Shown here: in pieces, positions 7,268 through 16,662 of the stretch | Numbering within the stretch: position 1 is the stretch's first letter | Layout of the letters: each line of letters starts with the position of its first letter | Source: Coriobacteriia bacterium | GTDB taxonomy: Bacteria; Actinomycetota; Coriobacteriia; WRKU01; WQUG01 | Assembly (NCBI GenBank): GCA_009781115.1 | Contig: WQYT01000012.1 | Coordinates: 1 to 35,617, forward strand | Reading direction: 5' to 3' | Length of the DNA: 35,617 nucleotides | The notes under the pieces: generated by a model | What the model saw: only the letters and a program-made list of their open reading frames with translations | Told to the model about the DNA's origin: nothing | The model's database searches: none | Translations under genes and position numbers: made by a program

Positions 7268-7828
7268 ATGCGAAAGCTCTCTGATATAGCTGAAATCCAG
7301 CCAGGCTACTCGTTTCGCGCTGCCGTTGAGACGGAACCAGGTGGTACCATTGCGGTCATCCAAATCAAAGATATCAGCGAGTTTGACTTTACCGGGCTGC
7401 CGCGAATCAGCTTTTCAAACCCAAAGTTCTTGCTGAAAGTAGGCGACATCCTTATCGCTTCACGATCAAACTTCAAAGCAGCGCTCTTACAGGAAGTTCC
7501 GATACCCTGTATCATTGCGGCCTCAGTGCTTCGAATCAGGGTGCATAACCAAGCTTTCTCGCCTTTGGTGCTTGCCGCCCTCTTAAACTCAACACAGGGG
7601 CAGCATACCTTGGGTCGTCTGGCTGGCGGGAGCTTCATGCTGACTCTTTCCAAACAGGAGTTGGGCGCGTTTCCAGTGCCTGACATCAGCCCGGAACAAC
7701 AGCGCCAGTACGCCTGTGCGCTCAACACCATCCACCAGTATCAGCAGGCGCTTGCAAAAAAGCAGCAGCTGACAGCAGAACTAGAAACCGCATTAAGTCA
7801 ACGTCTTTTACAGGAGGAAGTACAGTGA
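7268..7828 (+). CDS. hsdS: Half-size type I restriction specificity subunit (single TRD)
   Basis: A 186-residue HsdS-like protein with a single target recognition domain: start RKLSDIAEIQPGYSFR, the VGDILIASRSN strand, then LTLSKQELGAFPVPDISPEQQRQYACALN and a coiled-coil helix to the end (about 145-186). Full HsdS has two TRDs and about 400 residues, so this is a half subunit, which could dimerise or work with the full HsdS at 11329. Its TGA overlaps the GTG of hsdM (GTGA). It may alternatively be a remnant after recombination, but the reading frame is intact and translationally coupled. Confidence 0.82.
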   Translation: MRKLSDIAEIQPGYSFRAAVETEPGGTIAVIQIKDISEFDFTGLPRISFSNPKFLLKVGDILIASRSNFKAALLQEVPIPCIIAASVLRIRVHNQAFSPLVLAALLNSTQGQHTLGRLAGGSFMLTLSKQELGAFPVPDISPEQQRQYACALNTIHQYQQALAKKQQLTAELETALSQRLLQEEVQ

Positions 7829-9333
7829 CCGAGTATTCACGCGAAGAGCTTGAGAAAGTCCTTTGGGCTGCGGCGGACTCATCACGCAGCAATCTTGATG
7901 CTGGCGTCTATAAAGACTATGTGCTGGCGATGCTGTTCTACAAATACATCAGTGACCAGGCAGATAAGCAGTACCAGGAGTATCTTAAGCGTTCAAAAGG
8001 CGACGCAAAACGCGCTCAGGCAAAGATGAAGAACTCTCGGTTCAATCTGCCTGTGGGGACTGCTTTCGCAGACCTCTATGCAAAACGCGAAGAGGACAAC
8101 ATCGGCGAGGATCTCAACAAGGCGCTTAAGGCGATAGAAGACGCCAATCGCGAAAAACTAGGCGGCGTGTTCGCGGTTGACTTCAACTCTGAGGTCACGT
8201 TGGGCAAGATCGATCAGCGCAACAAGATGATCCGCAACCTGTTGGCAGATTTCAACAAGATCGACTTCGCGGAGCAAGACCCGGACATCATCGGGGACGC
8301 CTACATGTACATGATCGAGCACTTTGGCTCTGATGCAGGCAAAAAAGCGGGGGAGTTCTTCACGCGGCGCTCGGTAGCAGAGCTGGTAGCACGCCTGGTA
8401 CGCCCGGAGCCAGGAAGCCGCATCTGCGACCCAGCTTGTGGCTCGGGCGGTTTGCTGCTGCTGGCGGGCGCTGAAGTTAAGAAACAGAAGAGCAAGGACT
8501 ATGCGCTGTATGGCCAGGAGTCGAACGGATCGACTTATCAGCTGTGCCGTATGAACATATTCCTGCACGACGAAGACGCGGCGCGTATCGAATGGGGCGA
8601 CACGCTCAACAATCCGCTTCTGGTAGAGGGCGGACACCTGATGAAGTTCGACATCTGCGTGGCCAATCCGCCATTTTCGTTGGATAAATGGGGTGCGGAA
8701 AACGCCGCCGATGATCGCTACAAGCGCTTTTGGCGCGGTGTGCCGCCCAAGAGCACGGGCGACTATGCGTTTATCACCCATATGGTCGAGACTCTGCAGC
8801 CCCGCACGGGCCGTATGGCCGTGATCGTACCCCATGGCGTGCTGTTCCGCAGCGGAGCGGAGGGTAAGATCCGCCGCGCTCTACTTAAAGAAAACCTGAT
8901 CGACGCGGTAATCGGTCTGCCCGCGGGGCTCTTCCAGACAACGAGTATCCCGGTTGCCGTGCTGGTGATCGATAAGGCGCGCGAGGCTGGAGGAGCACGC
9001 GAAGGCGACAAGAGCGTACTCTTTATCGAGGCGAGCAAGGAATTCAAGCCCGGCAAGGCGATCAACACGCTTGAGCCGGATAACGCCAACCGTATTTTTG
9101 ATACTTTTGTTGCGCGCAAAGAAGTAGAGAAGTTCGCACACCTGGCGCCGCCCGAAGAGATCACAGAAAACGACTACAACCTCAACATCACCCGCTATGT
9201 GGATACCTTCGAAGAGGAGCCTGAAGTTGACATAGAAGCGACCATCAAAGAGCTTGAGGATCTAAACCCCGAGCTGGAGAAGCTTGAGACCCAGATGCAG
9301 CAGTACCTGCGCGAGCTGGGGATTGGAGCGTAA
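7825..9333 (+). CDS. hsdM: Type I restriction-modification methyltransferase subunit
   Basis: A 502-residue N6-adenine methyltransferase. It has an N-terminal HsdM helical domain (about 5-150), AdoMet motif DPACGSGG at about 201-208, and the catalytic NPPF at about 281-284 (VANPPFS). The family methylates the target adenine with HsdS and feeds the HsdR complex. GTG start at 7825 with AGGAGG upstream, overlapping hsdS by 4 bp. It is as GC-rich as the housekeeping genes nearby, unlike the OLD gene that follows after 68 bp. Confidence 0.95.
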   Translation: MTEYSREELEKVLWAAADSSRSNLDAGVYKDYVLAMLFYKYISDQADKQYQEYLKRSKGDAKRAQAKMKNSRFNLPVGTAFADLYAKREEDNIGEDLNKALKAIEDANREKLGGVFAVDFNSEVTLGKIDQRNKMIRNLLADFNKIDFAEQDPDIIGDAYMYMIEHFGSDAGKKAGEFFTRRSVAELVARLVRPEPGSRICDPACGSGGLLLLAGAEVKKQKSKDYALYGQESNGSTYQLCRMNIFLHDEDAARIEWGDTLNNPLLVEGGHLMKFDICVANPPFSLDKWGAENAADDRYKRFWRGVPPKSTGDYAFITHMVETLQPRTGRMAVIVPHGVLFRSGAEGKIRRALLKENLIDAVIGLPAGLFQTTSIPVAVLVIDKAREAGGAREGDKSVLFIEASKEFKPGKAINTLEPDNANRIFDTFVARKEVEKFAHLAPPEEITENDYNLNITRYVDTFEEEPEVDIEATIKELEDLNPELEKLETQMQQYLRELGIGA

Positions 9334-9401
9334 TGACGAAGTTGCGCGGGAAGAATGATGTGAGTAATCTGTTGGTGAGAGTATGGGAAAGGTCATGTTA
9401 A

Positions 9402-11336
9402 ATGAAGTACATTAGCAAAATAGAGATTAAGCGTTTCCGATCCTTTGGACGTTCTCAAATTGACACAGAAGATATCTGTATTTACTCTGGGAAGAATAAT
9501 TCCGGGAAATCAAATATTCTTCGCGCGCTGAATTTATTCTTTAATGGGGAGACAAATTACGATTCTCAATATGACTATTCACGGGACTACAACAAAGCAT
9601 ATACAGAATCAGCGGGTGGCAGATGGTCGGTGAAAATTACTCTTCATTTTGAGCCGCAAGGAGCAGGATATTTACGGTATCCATTCAGCATTAGCAAAGA
9701 ATTTGATGTAAGTGGACAGCCCAATCCCGAGTATCATTCTACTGACGAAGCGATCAATGAAAGATTAGAAGCTCATGATGGCAATACAATACGACAGTTT
9801 ACTCGCTACTTAAATTCAATTGAGTATTACTATATTCCTGCTGTTCGCGACAAAGCATTTGTGCATCATTTTTTAACAAATTTTGAGAGCGTAATTAGAA
9901 GCGATGTAGTGGCTGGAGATTTCCAAAAACGACTTGATGGATTGTCAAATATATTAAGAGAGCAATCAAAAGAGCTGAGTGAGGAATTTAAGTCTTTTAT
10001 TGGAATGCCGACACGTGCAACCCTTTCTTCTAATACTGCTGATGTTCTTGGGGCAATCGAAATCGATGTTGACTCCGGGATTCGACTATGGAAAAAAGGT
10101 AAAAAAGAAATTACAGCAATTCCGGTAAGTCTATTTTCTTCTGGAGACGGTGTGCTCATGGCATATCTTGCATATTTTCTTGACTATTTATGCCGGAAAT
10201 CTGTCGGTAAGAAATTTATCTGGGGATTTGAAGAGCCTGAAAACTCATTGGAGTACTCAAAAGCACAAGATTTAGCCGAAATGTTTGCTTCGAATTTTTC
10301 TACGGTTGCACAAATTTTTCTCACGACGCATTCACCGGCATTTATTCAACTAAAAGAACGCACTGATGTGAATGCATGTTTTCACCGTGTCTTTACAATG
10401 CCCCCCGATAATTCAGAGACAAATAAGTGCTTAACGGAGGTTAGGCGCCTTGATAAAATTGAAGAACGCGTCAATACTTTATTTGAACGAGGGGAATTGA
10501 GCCCTGAATATCAAGTGCTGAACGAGGAGCTTCATTTCGTTGAGATGAGCCGTGAAATAGAAGCTGCAGCGCAAGCGCTTGAGGATGAAAAAGAACAACA
10601 GGCGAGATATTCTGAGGAGCTCAAGAATGAGGTTGCTAAGGTTAAAGAAGCTTTTCCATCAAAGGTTTTTATCTGTGAGGACAATCAAGCTGTTGAGCTG
10701 TGGGATGGTTTTCTAAGAGCTGCTGGGGTCGAGGGTGTTACCGTTCTTTCCTCGAAAGGATGGGAATCGGAAGCGATAGAGCTGGCCTTAATGGGCAATA
10801 TGGAAATAAAACCTGGATATGAACCAATTGTTGTGCGAGAGATGGATCGCGATGGCTTGTCTGATGAACAGATTGGATATATCAAAGAACGAGTTCGTGA
10901 GCGTTTCAAGAAATTGCCAAATTACTCTTTGTTGGTATTACCAGTTAATGAATTAGAGAATTTTGCACTGATGATGATTCCTGAAGCGACAGATGAGCTG
11001 TGGCACTCAAATGCTGATGCTGTTTGTGAAGCCTTTGAGAAAACTACACAGGATCGACTTCAAAAAATGGGTCAAAAAGTACCGAAAGAGCATGAGGATT
11101 TGTTTTTGGGCTCATTTGGTCGTGGACGACTTGATGTGATGCAAGATCTCAGACGTGTGGCCAAGAAAAACTGGAAAGCTCTGATGCCGGGCAAGGATAT
11201 CTGTAAAAGAATCTTAAACTGTAATCCGACAGAAATACTGCAGGATTCACCCTTCGTTGATTTGCCGGAAAGTTTGCTGAACTACTTGTCTGATGTTGCT
11301 GATTACTTCCAAATTGAAAGAGAAGCGGATGAATGA
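9402..11336 (+). CDS. OLD-family ATPase/TOPRIM nuclease
   Basis: A 644-residue protein with an SMC/ABC-type ATPase and C-terminal TOPRIM domain. Walker A is SGKNNSGKSN (about 29-38), Walker B FEEPENSLEY near 275, and the H-loop TTHSPAFI near 308. A coiled-coil helix spans about 380-415. TOPRIM follows with VFICEDNQAVELW (about 422-434) and REMDRDG (about 479-485). OLD nucleases cut DNA in phage defence; here one sits inside a type I restriction operon. The gene is clearly AT-richer than hsdM, with different codon choice, which suggests later acquisition. GGGAAAGG lies ahead of the ATG; its end overlaps the next hsdS by 8 bp. Confidence 0.9.
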   Translation: MKYISKIEIKRFRSFGRSQIDTEDICIYSGKNNSGKSNILRALNLFFNGETNYDSQYDYSRDYNKAYTESAGGRWSVKITLHFEPQGAGYLRYPFSISKEFDVSGQPNPEYHSTDEAINERLEAHDGNTIRQFTRYLNSIEYYYIPAVRDKAFVHHFLTNFESVIRSDVVAGDFQKRLDGLSNILREQSKELSEEFKSFIGMPTRATLSSNTADVLGAIEIDVDSGIRLWKKGKKEITAIPVSLFSSGDGVLMAYLAYFLDYLCRKSVGKKFIWGFEEPENSLEYSKAQDLAEMFASNFSTVAQIFLTTHSPAFIQLKERTDVNACFHRVFTMPPDNSETNKCLTEVRRLDKIEERVNTLFERGELSPEYQVLNEELHFVEMSREIEAAAQALEDEKEQQARYSEELKNEVAKVKEAFPSKVFICEDNQAVELWDGFLRAAGVEGVTVLSSKGWESEAIELALMGNMEIKPGYEPIVVREMDRDGLSDEQIGYIKERVRERFKKLPNYSLLVLPVNELENFALMMIPEATDELWHSNADAVCEAFEKTTQDRLQKMGQKVPKEHEDLFLGSFGRGRLDVMQDLRRVAKKNWKALMPGKDICKRILNCNPTEILQDSPFVDLPESLLNYLSDVADYFQIEREADE

Positions 11337-12522
11337 CTGGGTGATGACAAAAATCGGGGATATTGCTGATACTTTTTCTGGAGGGACGCCACCGACTAGG
11401 GTATTAAAGTATTATTGGGGTGAAATACCTTTTATTAAGTCGGGCGAGATTAACTCATCAACAACAGAGCAGTGCATTTCCTCGGAGGCCCTACAGGCTT
11501 CTAGTGCCAAGAAAGTGATGGAAGGTGACATTCTTCTAGCGCTCTATGGCGCAACAAGCGGCGAAGTTGCTATTTCAAAAATCGATGGCGCCATCAACCA
11601 AGCTGTCCTCTGCATTAGGACATCACAAGATAAATACTTTATTTTTTACTGGTTATTGCTGCATAAAAGTATCATTCTCAGAAAGTATCTGCAGGGCGGT
11701 CAGGGCAATCTTTCTGCTGCGATTGTTAAGAATCTTACTATCGATCTACCTCCAATAGAGGAGCAACAGAGGATTGTGGGGGTGCTGGAGGTTTGGGATC
11801 GGGCGCTTGGGTTGCTCGATAAGAAGATAGAGCTGAAGGAGCAGGCTAAAAAAGGGTTGATGCAGCAACTTCTTTCTGAAAAGAAGCGACTACCGGGGTA
11901 TTTAAAAAAATGGGAGGAAACACCATTCGCGTCTCTGGGCGAAAGCTGCAAGGGCTATGGAGTCCCGAAGGCTGCATTAGCCCAGGAGGGACATCCAGCT
12001 TTTACCTACGGAGAATTATACACGCTGCATCGAAATCGGATAAAGGAAATAACTTCATTTATTGATGACAAAGTTGCTGCAGATTCCGCGGAAGTTAATC
12101 GAGGGGACATATTGCTCGCAGGGTCGGGCGAAACATCCGAGGAGATAGGTTCAGCAGCTTGTTATGACTCTGAAGAACCTGGCTATGCCGGTGGTGACAT
12201 TATCATCTTTCGACCGGACGATAAGCAAAGTTCATTATTTATCACTTACCAAATCAATACAGTGTTGCGTAAGCAGTTTTGGCGTTATAGTCAGGGTCAG
12301 TCCGTTGTTCATATCTATCAGACAAATTTCGATGAGATTACTGCATGCGTTCCAGAATTTAATGAGCAGCAGGAAATCGCGGCGGTGCTGGAGGCGGCGG
12401 ATGCGGAGCTTGAGGCGCTTCGCAAGAAACGCGAGCTGATTGCGGCACAACGCGCCTATCTTCTCAATAATTTGGTCACAGGCAATATAACGGTGCCAGA
12501 AAGCATGGCGGTGGGGGCATGA
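11329..12522 (+). CDS. hsdS: Type I restriction specificity subunit, two TRDs
   Basis: A 397-residue HsdS read from the ATG at 11329 (MNDWVMTKIGDI), overlapping the OLD stop by 8 bp. TRD1 begins WVMTKIGDIADTFSGGTPP and ends at LPPIEEQQRIVGVLEVWD, with a coiled-coil helix to about 185. TRD2 begins ETPFASLGE and ends PEFNEQQEIAAVLEAAD, again followed by a coiled coil. It confers sequence specificity on HsdM and HsdR. GC is low in TRD1 and TRD2, and higher in the conserved helices, as expected when TRDs are exchanged by recombination. ATGA overlap with the DUF3800 gene. Confidence 0.92.
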   Translation: MNDWVMTKIGDIADTFSGGTPPTRVLKYYWGEIPFIKSGEINSSTTEQCISSEALQASSAKKVMEGDILLALYGATSGEVAISKIDGAINQAVLCIRTSQDKYFIFYWLLLHKSIILRKYLQGGQGNLSAAIVKNLTIDLPPIEEQQRIVGVLEVWDRALGLLDKKIELKEQAKKGLMQQLLSEKKRLPGYLKKWEETPFASLGESCKGYGVPKAALAQEGHPAFTYGELYTLHRNRIKEITSFIDDKVAADSAEVNRGDILLAGSGETSEEIGSAACYDSEEPGYAGGDIIIFRPDDKQSSLFITYQINTVLRKQFWRYSQGQSVVHIYQTNFDEITACVPEFNEQQEIAAVLEAADAELEALRKKRELIAAQRAYLLNNLVTGNITVPESMAVGA

Positions 12523-13169
12523 GTAGCTGTTATGTGTACTTCGACGAGAGCGGAGATCTCGGTTTTGATTTCTCAAAGTCGCGAACAACGAAGCACTTTG
12601 TTGTTGCTATGCTATTTTGTCGTGATCCAAAACGAATTGACAAGTTAGTAAATAAGACCTTTGCAGGCTTCACAAAAACTGAGACGAAGAGTCTCGGAGG
12701 CGTGCTCCATACTTATAAATTGCGGCCCGCAGTGCGAAAACGGTTGTTGAGGCAGTTGCAAAACGAGGATGTATCTGTGCTGGTTATCATGCTTAACAAA
12801 GAGCATGTACACATTGGGCTGCAAGACGCGAAACATGCGCTCTACAATTATGTGGTTAATATTTTGCTTGATCGCCTAATTCGCAAGAAGCTATTCAATG
12901 GGGAAGATGATATTAAGATCGTGGCTTCTCGGCGAGAGACAAGTAAATTTCTCAATGAAAACTTTGTTGATTACCTTCGACATCAAGCCGCTCGAAACCA
13001 TTCAGTTGATATCTCGGTTTCTATCAAAACTCCAAAAGAAGAAAAAGGGCTGCAGATTGCTGATTTGTTAGCGTGGAGTTTCTTTTATAAATACGAGCGT
13101 GGTGACGCGTCGTATGTTGACATTATTTCTGAAAAGGTAGTTGAAGAGAATTGGTTGTTTGGTCGCTAA
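12519..13169 (+). CDS. DUF3800 family protein
   Basis: A 216-residue protein with the DUF3800 hallmarks: SCYVYFDESGDLGFDF at the start (the DESG acidic motif), and LQIADLLAWSFF near 185-196, a second acidic position. The fold is related to RNase H-like nucleases, and the family recurs in phage defence islands, but its role is not established. ATGA overlap with hsdS puts it in the operon. AT-rich like the OLD gene. It is followed by a 313-bp gap before hsdR. Confidence 0.85.
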   Translation: MSSCYVYFDESGDLGFDFSKSRTTKHFVVAMLFCRDPKRIDKLVNKTFAGFTKTETKSLGGVLHTYKLRPAVRKRLLRQLQNEDVSVLVIMLNKEHVHIGLQDAKHALYNYVVNILLDRLIRKKLFNGEDDIKIVASRRETSKFLNENFVDYLRHQAARNHSVDISVSIKTPKEEKGLQIADLLAWSFFYKYERGDASYVDIISEKVVEENWLFGR

Positions 13170-13223
13170 AAAAGATAAAACCCCTGCCGCTATTTACGAG
13201 GATCCATACGGTACCCCACGACA

Positions 13224-13458
13224 GAGGAATTACTTATCAACTCTATTTTAGCAGCTGCAGGAGTAAATTACTATACGGCTGTAGAGGAGCTTTGCAGAAA
13301 ATAAAGCCCCGAGGGGCAACAGGCCGCCTGATGCGACAAGGTTGTGGTACCGCAACACGCCAGTCCTCGTGGGCTTTAGTGACAAAACCTTCAGCGACGT
13401 TTACTCATTCAAGTGCTCAACCTTTCCGGAAAGGCACCGCTGGAGGAATTACTTATCA
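13224..13458. repeat. 16-bp direct repeats flanking the hsdR leader element
   Basis: GAGGAATTACTTATCA occurs at 13224-13239 and again at 13443-13458, 219 bp apart. Both copies are followed, after 10-11 variable bases, by a similar TTAGCAG/ATAGCAG tail. A perfect palindrome CCTTTCCGGAAAGG lies just before the second copy (about 13420-13433). The repeats bracket the structured element at 13303-13377, suggesting an inserted unit or a duplicated regulatory site. Confidence 0.8.
13303..13377 (+). ncRNA. Possible structured RNA in the DUF3800-hsdR gap
   Basis: AAAGCCCCGAGG (13303-13314) pairs with CCTCGTGGGCTTT (13365-13377) with one bulge, closing a 50-nt interior. Inside, CAGG-CCG-CCTG and GTTGTGG-TA-CCGCAAC (13341-13356) form further hairpins. 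Three nested stems in 75 nt look like a small structured RNA or an attenuator ahead of hsdR. I match it to no known RNA family, and the strand is assumed from the flanking genes. Reading frames spanning this gap (13170-13482) show no family features and I do not consider them genes. Confidence 0.4.
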
Positions 13459-13482
13459 CCATCAGTATAGCAGAGAGGCGCG

Positions 13483-16400
13483 ATGATGAGTTCGATATTT
13501 GATGAGGTACGGCAGTCGCAGTGGCCTGCAGCAGAGCTGCTCGTAAAGATGGGCTATACCTGGTTGTCACGTGACGCCGCCGGGGAACTGCGACGCGGCG
13601 ATGAGGGTCGCTCGCTGCTCACTGATGTGGTAGCCGATGCTTTAATGCGGCTTAACAGTTATGAAGCAGGCGGTAAGAAGCTGAAGTTCAGCGCTTCTGA
13701 TATTGCCCAGAAAGTCGACGAGCTGGAAAGTGTTCCCTTTGAAGGGCTCATCGAAACAAGTCGAGCGGTCACCAACACGATTATGCCCGTCAAGGGTGGG
13801 GCGACGATTCGCGTATTTCAAGATGGCAGCTATGAAGAGAAGAGCATACGCTTCTTCGACTTTGAGCACCCAGAGAATAATAGCTATCATGTCACGGCAG
13901 AGTGCAGCTTTCTGGGCGGGGAGCATTGCTTCTTTGATCTGGTGTGTTTTGTCAACGGCATCCCGCTGGCGCATATCGAATGTAAGAAGTCGAGCGTTGG
14001 CTATGATAAGGCGATCGCACAACTGCGGCGCTACCAGTCGCCATCAGTCGCGGCGCGCTTTTTTCCCTATGTGCAGCTTGTGTTTGCAGTTGACAGCGAG
14101 AATGCAGTTTATGGGACGGCGGGCACTCCGCCCAAGTTCTTCACCCCCTGGCGTGAGAAAGAGACGCCTGAAGCAGAGCTTAACCAGACCATTGAGGATC
14201 TGCTGGCTCAGAAGCTGGATGGCGCGGCGAAAACCAGCATTGAGCACGACTTACCCACGAAGGGCGCTCCTTTGACGGAGCACAAACCAGGCAAGACTCT
14301 CACCCCCCAGGATCGGACGCTTTTTGCGCTGCTCCAACCGCAGCGCCTGCTCAGCTTTATCCGCGAGGCGGTGTTCTATGATGGTCTACATAAGAAAGTC
14401 GCCCGGTATCAGCAATACTTTGCTGTTCAGCGCATCTTGCGCCAGGTGCGCCAGACAGAGATTGCTCCCAATGGATTGCCGCGCCGCAAAGGCGGGCTCA
14501 TTTGGCATACGCAGGGCTCGGGTAAAAGCTTGACGATGATCATGTTCGTGCGTGCGCTTATCGAGGCTGCAGACATCCCGAATTCGCGCATCCTGGTTGT
14601 GACTGACCGCATCGACCTGGATAAGCAAATCAAGGGAACCTTCCAGAATGCTGGCCTGAAGAAGGAGGTCAAGCGCATGAAAACGGGCGCAGACCTGGTC
14701 GAGCATCTGGCCGATAAAGACCCCGCTGTGCTAACCACGCTGGTGCAGAAGTTTGATGCGGCGCGCGAGCGTCTGAGGCGGGACTTCACACCTGATACTG
14801 ATCCCAACATCTTTGTTCTGATTGATGAAGCGCATCGCAGCCAGGGGGGTGGCGCCAACTTCGAGATGAGCCACGCGCTCCCCAACGCCTGCTTCATTGG
14901 TTTTACGGGCACCCCGTTGCTTAAAGGCGACACCTCGCTCAAGCAGTTTGGCGCGTTCATTGACACGTACAAGATCGATGACGCGCTACGTGACAAGGTG
15001 ATCGTTCCTTTGGTCTATGACGGGCGTGAGGTTCCTTTGCGCCTGGACAAAGAAGAGTTCGACCTTTGGGCCGAGCGGGTAAGCACAGGACGCAGTAAGG
15101 AAGAGCGCCAGAAGGCGCTGCGTGCGATCGACAAGCGGACCGTTGGGCAAACACCGCAGAGCCTGGCAGAAGCCTGCTATGATATTGAGCAGCATTTCCT
15201 GGGCCGATTCCATGGGACAGGTCTAAAAGGACAAGTCGTTGCGCCCAGCAAGTATGCGGCTGTGCTGATGCATCGGCACTTCCAGCAAACGGGCGCTCTT
15301 AACGTGGCGTTGGTAATCAGCGATGAAAATGGAGAGATCTCTGAAGACGAACCAAAGAAGCAGGAGGTCAAAGACTATCTGCGCACCGTGACGGCTGATT
15401 ACTCCAGCCTGAAAAAGTATGAGGAGTCGATAGTTGACAGCTTCACCGACGACCCAGAAGGTGTCGAGCTTCTTATCGTGGTCGATAAGCTCCTGACGGG
15501 CTTTGACGCGCCTTGTAACACGGTGATGTATCTGGTGCGAGAGCTGCGCGACCACAGTCTTTTACAGGCTATTGCTCGCATCAACCGCGTGTACGATGGC
15601 GCTGCTGAGGATAAGACCTGCGGCTACGTGATCGACTACTCAAAAAACGCCGTGCATATTCATGAGGCCTTGGAACTGTTCAGCGGCTATGATCCTGACG
15701 ACGTGCAACAGGCGCTGTTTACCATCGCAGATAAGGTACAGTTGCTTAAGAGTGCGCACGCAGAAGTACTGAGCATGCTCAAGGGCGTCGACTTGAATGA
15801 CGCCACCGCTCTGATCGCTCATCTGGATGATGACTATCGCCGGGCGCTCTTTCAGGATCGCGTTAATGCTTTCCTGCAAGCTTTCAACGAATGTCAGAAC
15901 CTGCGTGACGCACCAGAGGCATTGGGGGAGAAGCTCTTTCGTGCTTACCAGGATGATGCCAAGAAGTTTATCGAACTAAAGAAGAACACCGCGCTGCGCT
16001 ATGGAGAAACGCCCGATTTCAAGCGCTATGTTGCGGAACTGAAACGTTTGGCAGGGCAGTCAACCAAAGCAGCGGAAGTCCAGGAAATCACCGGTGAAGT
16101 CGAGCTGTCGATGCCGGGTCTGGCGCAGGCGATCAAGGAACTTCCGGGCAGTGATAGGACGAAGGCAGAGGCGATCGCTGCCCAGACGCAGCGGGTGATC
16201 GAAGAGCGTAGCGATACCGACGCAAAGTACTACGCGAAGTTTTCTGAGCGCATCCAGGAGATAATCACCGCGTTGCATGAGGGTAGGCTGGCTGACATCG
16301 AGGCTTTCAAAGAGCTGCAACAGTTGCAGCTGGATATGGAGAGCAAGAAAGAGGAAGGCGTACCTGCTGTTTTGCGCAAGTCGCCTTGTGGGGATACCTT

Positions 16401-16662
16401 CTTCCGCAACCTGAAAGAGCTCACTCCTGTCATGACAGAGGAGGCGTACGCAGGTTTTATCCAGGGCATCAGCGCGACGATTGCTGAAAACGTTCGTGTT
16501 GACTGGTACCTCAACCAGGAAGTGAAACGCGAGATCCGTGAAGTACTTGACGACTATCTTTATGACACGCTGTCGATTGATGACTATGAGCGGTATTCGG
16601 AAGAGTTGCTGGCTCGTATCATGAAATTAGCAGAAGCTAACTCGGGGGCTTTCAACGTATGA
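13483..16662 (+). CDS. hsdR: Type I restriction endonuclease subunit
   Basis: A 1059-residue HsdR. The N-terminal nuclease domain has the PD-ExK core (HIECKKS at about 164-170). A superfamily 2 translocase follows with Walker A HTQGSGKS near 342-349, DEAH near 448, GFTGTPL near 476 and LLTGFDAPCN / QAIARINRVY in the second RecA domain. A helical C-terminus (from about 860) is the HsdM/HsdS-binding region. Length is normal. Two in-frame ATGs stand at the start; GAGAGG precedes them. GC is high, like hsdM. The stop overlaps the metallopeptidase ATG (ATGA). Confidence 0.95.
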   Translation: MMSSIFDEVRQSQWPAAELLVKMGYTWLSRDAAGELRRGDEGRSLLTDVVADALMRLNSYEAGGKKLKFSASDIAQKVDELESVPFEGLIETSRAVTNTIMPVKGGATIRVFQDGSYEEKSIRFFDFEHPENNSYHVTAECSFLGGEHCFFDLVCFVNGIPLAHIECKKSSVGYDKAIAQLRRYQSPSVAARFFPYVQLVFAVDSENAVYGTAGTPPKFFTPWREKETPEAELNQTIEDLLAQKLDGAAKTSIEHDLPTKGAPLTEHKPGKTLTPQDRTLFALLQPQRLLSFIREAVFYDGLHKKVARYQQYFAVQRILRQVRQTEIAPNGLPRRKGGLIWHTQGSGKSLTMIMFVRALIEAADIPNSRILVVTDRIDLDKQIKGTFQNAGLKKEVKRMKTGADLVEHLADKDPAVLTTLVQKFDAARERLRRDFTPDTDPNIFVLIDEAHRSQGGGANFEMSHALPNACFIGFTGTPLLKGDTSLKQFGAFIDTYKIDDALRDKVIVPLVYDGREVPLRLDKEEFDLWAERVSTGRSKEERQKALRAIDKRTVGQTPQSLAEACYDIEQHFLGRFHGTGLKGQVVAPSKYAAVLMHRHFQQTGALNVALVISDENGEISEDEPKKQEVKDYLRTVTADYSSLKKYEESIVDSFTDDPEGVELLIVVDKLLTGFDAPCNTVMYLVRELRDHSLLQAIARINRVYDGAAEDKTCGYVIDYSKNAVHIHEALELFSGYDPDDVQQALFTIADKVQLLKSAHAEVLSMLKGVDLNDATALIAHLDDDYRRALFQDRVNAFLQAFNECQNLRDAPEALGEKLFRAYQDDAKKFIELKKNTALRYGETPDFKRYVAELKRLAGQSTKAAEVQEITGEVELSMPGLAQAIKELPGSDRTKAEAIAAQTQRVIEERSDTDAKYYAKFSERIQEIITALHEGRLADIEAFKELQQLQLDMESKKEEGVPAVLRKSPCGDTFFRNLKELTPVMTEEAYAGFIQGISATIAENVRVDWYLNQEVKREIREVLDDYLYDTLSIDDYERYSEELLARIMKLAEANSGAFNV

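Noticed and set aside
13151-13486. Plus-strand reading frame of 111 codons over the DUF3800-hsdR gap
   Set aside because: No recognisable domain or ribosome site, it overlaps the DUF3800 end and the structured RNA-like element; coding is unlikely.
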